A stretch of 64,000 nucleotides of DNA from NCBI GenBank assembly GCA_037127315.1, contig JBBBDQ010000915.1, positions 839,501 to 903,500 on the forward strand, in the 5' to 3' direction. The stretch comes from Ascarosepion bandense. Its lineage: Eukaryota > Mollusca > Cephalopoda > Sepiida > Sepiidae. Position 1 is the stretch's first letter, and every line of letters begins with the position of its first letter. Below the pieces are notes generated by a model. That model was not told where the DNA came from and ran no database searches. It was given only the letters and a program-made list of their open reading frames with translations. This document shows, piece by piece, positions 57,059 to 64,000 of this stretch. The translations under genes and the position numbers were made by a program.

Positions 57059-57294
57059 GTCAGTCAGTTCAGTGTTATATATAAAATATACTTGTGCGAT
57101 CATGTCTCGAAAACGATATGATTGACTGGTCAGAAGATTTTCTTTTAATAGATTGTCATTGCTTTCTTCGGTAGACTGGTTACCAACCATGCGTATATAA
57201 ACCAATCTTTTATGGTATTATTTTCTCGAATTCAGCTGGAATTCGATCACGAGACTCCAATTTTTTTTTAAATTCCGAGCCGATATTTACTGTT
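57059..57294 (-). repeat. SINE, subfamily A, with target duplication
   Basis: Flanked by TTGAGT at 57053-57058 and 57295-57300. Tail CAGTCAGTTCAGTG, body GATCATGTCTCGAAAACGA, then GGTAGACTGGTTACCAACCA. The region before the head carries a deletion, and the A-box part is barely readable. Confidence 0.6.
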
Positions 57295-57300
57295 TTGAGT

Positions 57301-59115
57301 ATACTTTTGGTAGAACAATCCCTTTATTTTATGTTCCGGAATTAATTACTGCAAGAGAAAAGATACAAATAGATGGATGGATATTTATTTAGAGTAAGAA
57401 ACATTTAGAAAATGTCTTTCTCATAATCGTCTGTAATTCAGATACTAGAGATATTAATCATTTAATGATTTAGTGAAACGACAGCCAACGATAGTCCCGA
57501 ACACATTAAGTAGAAACAGAATAAATGGTCTTTAAGCAAAAGAGAAATAAATAGAAGTTCATCTTTCTTGCGAAGAAAGAGTTTTGTACGTGACCAATAA
57601 AGCCAAAAAGTGAAATAATTTATTAAAAAGAAATAGTCTTACTTCTGCAAGTTTTCCAACGTTATTGATTGTGATATATACGTTAAAACGATCTGACAGG
57701 CCAAAAAAATAATGCAAGAAATATGAAAACCAGACAAAGTCTTAAGTTATATGACATGTTAGAAAGTATTCACAATTAAAATCAAATATAAAACGCTAGT
57801 ATCCTTGACAATTTGATGCGAAAATCGCAAATATTATCCGATATTAATATAATAAATCCCTTGATTATGAAAAAGTTTGTGAAAAAAAAAAATTTAACAT
57901 ATTTTTCAATAAAAAATGATTCATATAATATAATTCAACTGACGTAATTATAGTTTATTATAGAAAAAACTCTTTTAAATAACCGCCTGGAAATTTGGAA
58001 ACAGTCAGTCAGAACAATAATATATTTATGTCAGCTTCACATTTTTCTCTCAACCATCAAGTTAGACCTTAATTTAATTCTCATTTCTCTATGTATTCAT
58101 TTTGCTTCCCAAACAAACTTTTTTTCAAAGCAGTCTCTGTAAATATTTAAAAACCAACCTTGCTGCTAACACATATTCTACCAATTACGTATCGTCACCA
58201 TTCACTGAAACTGAAGTGTTCCAAGACATTTTTATATAAATAGTGATGCCTTAAGAAAGTGAAAAAAAGAAACAAATTAAAAATTGGAAAAAGACATATT
58301 TTAAATAAATAGTTTTCATGTTTGGATGAACGGTAACTGCCTAAGGGTGGTTCTTCAAAGAGCTAAATTAGAGTCTGTAAGAATATTAATATAAAATTTG
58401 TCTTTCTTGGTTTCACTTTGTTTTCTTTTTTTAATGCTTTTGCCATCGGAATGATTATATATATAGGAGTGTCTTGGAATAGACCATCCGGTTTTACTGC
58501 TTGAAGATGACTAACTGGTAAAAACTTGGTAGCAGGAAGGTTGGTTTTGTATGTGAATTAAACTGATCTACATTTTTCATTAATGAAACCATTTTTAGAC
58601 ACAAATATTGTTTTTTGACAAAGGTTTCACTCTTAATAGAATTATATGTATAAACACACATACACACATACACATGGATACATATATGTTTCATTTGTAA
58701 ACGAGTTCTTTCGCCACCTTGTTCTTTATATTTCGATGACTTCAAGCGATATACAATAACAGATTTTACCGTTTTTCAAAGGCTCACATAGCAGGGAAAT
58801 TTTATGAACTCGCAATTATTGAAATAATGATTCTCTAAAACAAAAAAAGAAAGAAAACATTTTATGTTTTTGATCTGACTTAAAGGAACATTTGAGTTTA
58901 ATTATACTATTTTTATTTCAATTTAAAATGTATTTGATTCTATTTTTTTATAAACTCCTAATTTATAACCATTTTTGATATCTATTAAAATTTCAATATC
59001 GTTTTATTATTTTAAAATCTATTATATTATTATTATACCCTAATACAATTTCAATATCATAATACATAATTTTAATATCCATTTAATTATTATTTCATAA
59101 CATAAATCAAATTAA

Positions 59116-59125
<10 letters not shown>
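57301..59125. other. Unassigned DNA
   Basis: Nothing recognised over about 1.8 kb. Confidence 0.5.

Positions 59126-59171
<46 letters not shown>
59116..59171. repeat. (TA)n(TG)n compound microsatellite
   Basis: Short TA array running into TG. Confidence 0.95.
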
Positions 59172-59174
<3 letters not shown>

Positions 59175-59562
59175 GGACATTATTTTATTATGTAGTATCT
59201 TGTTATGCATATTCTAAAGTAAACAGTTTGCAATGTGTACAATTGACATTTATTTCATTACGTTTATTTAATCAATTTTTATTCTTAATAAAATTAATAT
59301 TATATTTTTTTCATATAGACACAAGGTGCATGGATCATTTAACGGTGTATATATATACTAGCGTTTTTAAAAAAATTATTTTAATGTGGGATTTTTTTTG
59401 TTTCATTAGATAATATTATTGATTATTGATTTCAGATATTGTATAATTTTCAGATTACTTTAAATGAACATACACATAATTTTTCTGACTTCCCACATTC
59501 ATATATAACAAATGTATTGTTTCTTAAATTCAAATGAAAATCATTTTCACAAACATGAGCTA

Positions 59563-59616
59563 GCATTGCCTGAGGACGAGGTAAAATCTGGAAACAGAAA
59601 TTTCCGTGTCATAATG
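59563..59616 (+). ncRNA. Possible decayed hammerhead-like motif
   Basis: CTGAGGA at 59570-59576 and GAAA at 59591-59594 are separated by a 14-base segment with only partial self-pairing. GTC follows at 59608-59610, as expected at a cleavage site. Bases before the core (CATTG) pair with those after the GTC (TAATG) through four Watson-Crick pairs and a wobble, as in stem I. The element context is unclear. Weaker than the 27.85-kb case. Confidence 0.28.
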
Positions 59617-59619
59617 TAA

Positions 59620-59709
59620 ATTTTATTAATTAAAAATATATATCTATATCTATATCTAGAGAGAGAGAGAGAGAAAGAGAAATAGACAGAGAGTGAGAAA
59701 ATATTGATG

Positions 59710-59757
<48 letters not shown>

Positions 59758-60268
59758 CAAAATCTCGGAATAGTCAGTTCATAATATGCACTTGACGATT
59801 GCATAGTGCATGAAACACCGAATCGTACTGTAGACATAGGATAATATGTATATTTATTTGTATATATTTACAGCAACAAAACTTGGAACATAGTTCAATA
59901 TAGACCCATTTAAAGCAGAATGAAAATTTATTACCTTGAGACCAAAATATTTATCAAGAAAATAAATGTCATCCGAACCTTGTAGATGGATAAGTGTTCA
60001 AGTAAACTCTTATCCTACTGACTTGCTCCGACCAACAAAACATTGACTAATTTCATTATCAGCTCCACGCTTTATCATTTAAATCAAGACTGTCATAATG
60101 CAGTCATTATAATTCCTGCTGTTTGAACTGTTATGCTGAAACTAAAGATCATCCCGATACCTCTAATCAAATTGGATTTGAAGAGATATTGATCTGATAT
60201 GGACTTTTAATAGAAAACAATGTTCTATAAGTGTGATTATGTAGTAAATCTCTCGAGATAAGAGTAGC
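59620..60268. other. Microsatellites and unassigned DNA
   Basis: (GA)n at 59657-59690 and (TA)n at 59716-59752; otherwise nothing recognised. Confidence 0.55.
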
Positions 60269-60269
60269 A

Positions 60270-60680
60270 GGTTTTTTTAATTTTTTTGTAATCATTTCAC
60301 CTCAAGAAAGACTCGACCGTCACTCGTGCTCAGCAGGTTATAGTGAGCAAAAACAAGATCCAGGGGATGTCGAAGAAAATATAAGAGATGAATGGGAATC
60401 AAAGAGATAGAAGATGAAAATTGACGATGCTTTTGAACTTTCAGAGATTGTAGCTATCAGTAAAGTAAAAACGGGAGGAAGTTCCACAACTAGGAAGTGT
60501 GATAAAAGAAACTATTAGAATATTTCGACAGTAAAATGGTGGGACCTTGAGGTCAACTTAATAGCATCGGTAAATAAATGTGGTCGGGTAACCAGGCCAA
60601 AAAAGCTTGTGGGAGCACTTGCCTTGAAAATACTTATATAAGCAACAGACAGAAGCCACATCACGTCGGTGAGAAAATGA
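60270..60680 (-). mobile_element. LINE 3' end relic (CR1/jockey-like)
   Basis: On the minus strand it runs from a block resembling LTDVMWLLSVAYISIF through SRSHHFTVEIF and LWNFLP to the family 3' tail (complement of TTTTGTAATCATTTCACCTC). The order is that of the 61.4-kb copy. Stops and frame changes throughout. Confidence 0.5.
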
Positions 60681-60863
60681 TTGAAGGCAGGCTCCCAAGT
60701 ATAATGTGAGCTTTACTACTGTACATTAAACAGTCTATTGTACAAATAAATCTAATGATTCTTTCATTTCTAGCCGCTGAAACATGTCACTGACATTATA
60801 AAAAATTATTTCCTTGGAAGTCTCTATGTCTCATTTAGTAAGGGAAATAACTTGAGTCGTCAA

Positions 60864-61064
60864 TCATAAATAAAGTGGTCGCATTGTTTCCCAGAAGGAT
60901 CCCCATACCAATATACTGTCTTCATCATTTCCTTGTTTCTCCATGATGCGATCGCTTCTACAGAATAAGGAATCAGAGCTACGCATTTCTACACCTTTTG
61001 CAAGTGAAAGCAAGGGTGACTGGACCATAAGATCCTCATCCATGGACATAGAATATATAGACAT
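60864..61064 (-). other. Unrecognised 66-codon frame
   Basis: ATG-started minus-strand frame with protein-like composition (for example PLLSLAKGVEMRSSDSLFCR). The opposite strand is also open here, which weakens the case. No family recognised; could be chance or part of an element. Confidence 0.15.
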
Positions 61065-61433
61065 TGGTTTGTATAGGAATTAATCCGTATCTCTATTTAT
61101 GCAACACCAGAAGCGAAAGTTGTGTTATGCTGCGTCATTTTGTTGTGCTTTGTTCTTTCGTTCATATTTATCAATTCTATACTCATTCTGTCTCTATAGA
61201 CATTCTGTTGGTTTGTAATTGGCAGGAACTATCATAGTTTCTTGAAACGTATGGACCTCAAAAGCCGCGCAATTTTGTAAATGCTCTGATCTAGTCTGCT
61301 GGTCATAACAGCTTGATATTTGTCAGAGTAATTAAAATCTGTTTATTGCCAACAGCTAGAGTGTTCCCTAGTTAAACATAAAATAAAACACTCGACTTAC
61401 GTTTATAGATATTTCTGACTCTGAAATTCGCAG

Positions 61434-62228
61434 TTGTTACGAGACAGTAGATTTCTTTCACGCTACACGCTATTGCTCATAGTTTCTCTTATAAATTTAT
61501 ATCATATTACAGTAAATATCAAACAAAGTAATAAGTTTTTCCCGTTTGAATCCATCCTGCACATATATAAATCTACTATCCGCCGGTGCATTGAATACTG
61601 CTGTAATATCTGGTCGAGTGTTCCTGCTATTCATCTCTGGCTTCTTTACGAAATCCACCGGAGAATCTGCAATGTAATCCATCTCGACCAAGTAGCTCAG
61701 CTCCAATCACTTTCTCACCGACGTAATGTGGCTTCCTTCTGTCTCATCTACAAATACATTCATGGGTACTGCTCCGATGACCTTAGCGCCATGGTGCCCA
61801 CTCTGCATGGATTTACTCGAGCTACCAGACTAGCAACTAGGATCTACTCTTTTACAGTGAATCTATTTAAATGTAACCACAGCTTCTACTCTAGCAGTTT
61901 TTTCTCGCACTTCCGCCTGTGGAATTCACTTCCATATACTTGCTTCCTTGAGTGCTGCAATCTCCAAGAATTTACATGTAATGACAATTGCCATCTCTTA
62001 TCTTTTTGAATCTCATCCTTTCTCTGACAACTATTGTATTGTGTTCTTTTCCCCGTCTACTCTACTCTCATGCAACTCTCTTCACAAAAGCTTTCTCATT
62101 TTTCTCTTATCCATTTTCTGAAACCCCCCAGTAACATGTTCCTCTTTCTATTCAATCTCCTCTTATATAATACCCTGCATACCTGTGACAGTACTACCTT
62201 GCTTGGGGTGAATGATTATAAAAATATA
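61434..62228 (+). mobile_element. LINE 3' end with readable reverse-transcriptase C-terminus
   Basis: The longest coding remnant of the window's main LINE family, open for 191 codons (61434-62009). LINE homology seems to begin near 61520. It shows ILHIYKSTIRRCIEYCCNIW, the thumb-region pattern of CR1/jockey-like LINEs, then IHRRICNVIHLDQVAQLQSL, SHRRNVASFCLIYKYIHGYC, TRATRLATRIYSFTVNL, and RLWNSLPYTCF near the C-terminus. A 3' UTR leads to the tail CTTGCTTGGGGTGAATGATT and A-rich end at about 62228. The catalytic palm domain and endonuclease are missing through 5' truncation, the usual fate of LINE insertions. Confidence 0.7.
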
Positions 62229-62326
62229 CAAAGTAACTAGTCGAAGTATTTGGCTATGGTGGTCAAATATCCGGTCACAGATCACAGTTGAATAACAGTA
62301 CATTATCACTACTCGAATCAGACTGA

Positions 62327-62389
<63 letters not shown>
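62327..62389. repeat. (CTAT)n microsatellite
   Basis: Pure CTAT array, the complement of the GATA arrays at 10.1-11.1 kb. Confidence 0.95.
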
Positions 62390-62394
62390 AAATA

Positions 62395-62685
62395 CAAGCC
62401 CTCGAGCCTATCAGTTTAAATTGTTACTTGGTTGATTATGTTTAGCAGAGAAAAGAACAAAATTTAGGAGTACAGAGCTGAAGCAGATTTTAAAAAGACC
62501 CGGACAAAGAATCTTAAACAGGAAACAAGGGAAACAAAAGGCCAATGAAGATATTAAACCGGACAATAAACAACACGATCTAATCCTATTAACGAAGGGG
62601 GAAATATAATAAATATCAAATAAAATTTCAGTGTCAGGCACAAATGTTGATGGCAATATTAATTTGAGCAATTTCTATAATGTGT
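62395..62685. other. Unassigned DNA
   Basis: Nothing recognised. Confidence 0.45.
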
Positions 62686-62689
62686 TTTA

Positions 62690-62885
62690 TTTTTTTAATC
62701 ATATCACCCCAAACAAGGCGGTAACGCCACTGAAGCGCAGGGGGCTACGTAAAAAGTGAAAAGATTGGAAAAGAGAAAGCCGGAAACCACATCCTAAACA
62801 GGGAACAAGAGATGAGCCTCTTCACCTGTTCAATAGACGTGGGTGGAGTGTGAACCGGGCGATAGATTAGTCTATCTACTCCAAT
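62690..62885 (-). mobile_element. LINE 3' tail relic
   Basis: Starts with the complement of the family tail (TTTTTTTAATCATATCACCCC, AAACAAGG) and a GCGCAGGGGGC block shared with 63.7 kb, then diverges. Only the 3' UTR is represented. Confidence 0.45.
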
Positions 62886-62984
62886 TTTGCCCATAATGGA
62901 AAAATATTCTGGTTAAAATTCTACCCTGGTATATTAATTGTTTGATTGATTTTTTTTCATATATTTAGATCATTTAAAACGGAA

Positions 62985-63170
62985 AACAGTTTCAGATTGT
63001 AAGAAGCTTAAATAATGATTTAATGATAAATGTTTTATTATTTAACCCATAGCGGGGCGGAGAAAACGCGAATTTATACATTTCACATAGATATTTGAGC
63101 ACAAGTGCAATTGGATCACGGATCTCTAATTAACAATTCCAAGCCGTAGAGTTTTAACTTAGTAAAAGAC
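62985..63170 (-). repeat. SINE, subfamily B (decayed)
   Basis: TTTAACCCATAGCGGGGCG, CATTTCACATAGATATTTGAGC and TTAACAATTCCAAGCCGTAGAG follow the same order as in the 9.6- and 13.5-kb copies. Confidence 0.4.
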
Positions 63171-63174
63171 TAAG

Positions 63175-63650
63175 GGTTGTTCACCGCTAGCATTTGCAAT
63201 GATACCCATCCATGCACAACATGGCACTGCAAGAACTCCGATATTATTCGTCTTATGATCAGAGCAGCTTATCGAGACGCAACATAAGAGATTGGACTCA
63301 ACAAAAATTAAAACTGGCAAAGCCATACGTCTGAAAAAAGACAATCGATTTCATTTTTAGTTAAATAATTTCTTTGAATTTGTAGTGAACAAAACAAGTT
63401 TTAGATTTATAAATTAGATTGCTAAGCACTGACTCATTGAACTACTACGAACTCTTGATGCCCTCATTGATTTTACTAGAAATAAACAAATTTTATCGAA
63501 TTTGCAAACTTTGCTTAGCACACACAAAACTTGCAAAATGTTTTTCGGGCAATAGAAAACTAAGAAAATCGACAATCAAAATAAAAAGGGCAGATTACAT
63601 CCGGAAGTGAATTCCCAAATGACCTGTTCGGAGCCCCGAAAAGGGAATAA
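63175..63650. other. Unassigned DNA
   Basis: Nothing recognised. Confidence 0.5.
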
Positions 63651-63654
63651 ATTG

Positions 63655-64000
63655 CTATTATTTTTTTTAATCATTTCACCCCAAGCAAGGCATTCCACTG
63701 CCACTATAGCGCATGGGGTTATATAGAGAGATTGGATAGAGGAAATGTCAGAAGGAGGGTGATAGACGAGAAAGGAGGTACATAGGAAGAGTGTTTGAGA
63801 GAATGGGTGCGAGTTAGTGTGTTAGGAGGTGTCTATTGACCTTACATTTAAACTCCTGTAGGTTGTAGCCGTCGAGGAAGCAAGCATGCGGAAGGGAATT
63901 CCACAGACGGGAAGTGCAAGAAAAGAAGCTGTTGGAGTATAAATTGCGGTTATATTTCATCGGTTTCACTGTAAAAGGATGGGACCTAGTTGCTAATGTA
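63655..64000 (-). mobile_element. LINE 3' end, running off the window
   Basis: On the minus strand, coming in from the window edge, the frame reads FFSCTSRLWNSLPHACFLD, GYNLQEFKCKVN and then a 3' UTR to the tail (complement of AATCATTTCACCCCAAGCAA). Reading to the RLWNSLP block is clean, better than in the other minus-strand copies, so the part beyond the window may be longer and better preserved. Confidence 0.65.

Overview
The window looks like non-genic, AT-rich nuclear DNA of an animal, most likely a coleoid cephalopod of the octopus type. The evidence is the density of (TA)n, (CA)n and (GATA)n microsatellites, several copies of tRNA-derived SINEs of the kind known from octopus, Tc1/mariner transposons, CR1/jockey-like LINE 3' ends and Penelope-like GIY-YIG endonuclease relics. 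The species call is an inference. I found no convincing host exon, no intact transposase or polymerase, and no functional tRNA, rRNA or CRISPR locus. Everything recognisable is mobile DNA in decay, and long stretches hold nothing I can assign.

Layout. 0-9 kb: SINEs, (TA)n/(TG)n tracts, and a LINE 3' end (6.7-7.35 kb) split by a SINE. 9-18 kb: a LINE fragment, SINEs, a cluster of five (GATA)n arrays (10.1-11.1 kb), a mosaic of short direct repeats (11.4-12.9 kb), a Ty3/gypsy pol relic (16.2-16.6 kb) and a Tc1 N-terminal fragment (17.1 kb). 18.4-27.6 kb is the densest transposon block: a full-length broken Tc1-like element (18424-19975), a second unrelated Tc1-like DD34E element (20824-22367), and a small inverted-repeat element (22455-27591) split by a complete but heavily mutated Ty3/gypsy retrotransposon with two LTRs. 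27.8-28.2 kb: a Penelope-like (PLE) endonuclease relic on the minus strand, followed by a sequence that folds like a decayed hammerhead ribozyme. 29-36 kb: SINEs, a mariner-type transposase relic, and three tandem ~205-bp units carrying a tRNA-like B box. 36.9-41 kb: a LINE fragment, a PLE endonuclease relic, a near-perfect 80-bp-arm palindrome (37694-37858), a second copy of the first Tc1 family in inverted orientation (39015-40573), and another PLE relic. 41-53 kb: microsatellites, a hAT-like short element, a cluster of AGGTCA half-sites, a LINE reverse-transcriptase end and SINEs. 53.8-56.0 kb: a ~2.1-kb structure with ~400-bp inverted arms and internal direct repeats. 56-64 kb: SINEs, several truncated copies of one LINE family on both strands, and a possible second hammerhead-like motif.

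There is no operon-like cooperation between genes. The informative relationships are insertion order (SINE into LINE, gypsy into a short inverted-repeat element, hAT-like element within a local repeat) and the link between the PLE endonuclease and a hammerhead-like motif. The best leads for something not simply explained are the 37.7-kb palindrome, the PLE-linked hammerhead-like fold at 27.85 kb, the tRNA-like tandem array at 35.2-35.8 kb and the inverted/direct repeat structure at 53.8-56.0 kb.
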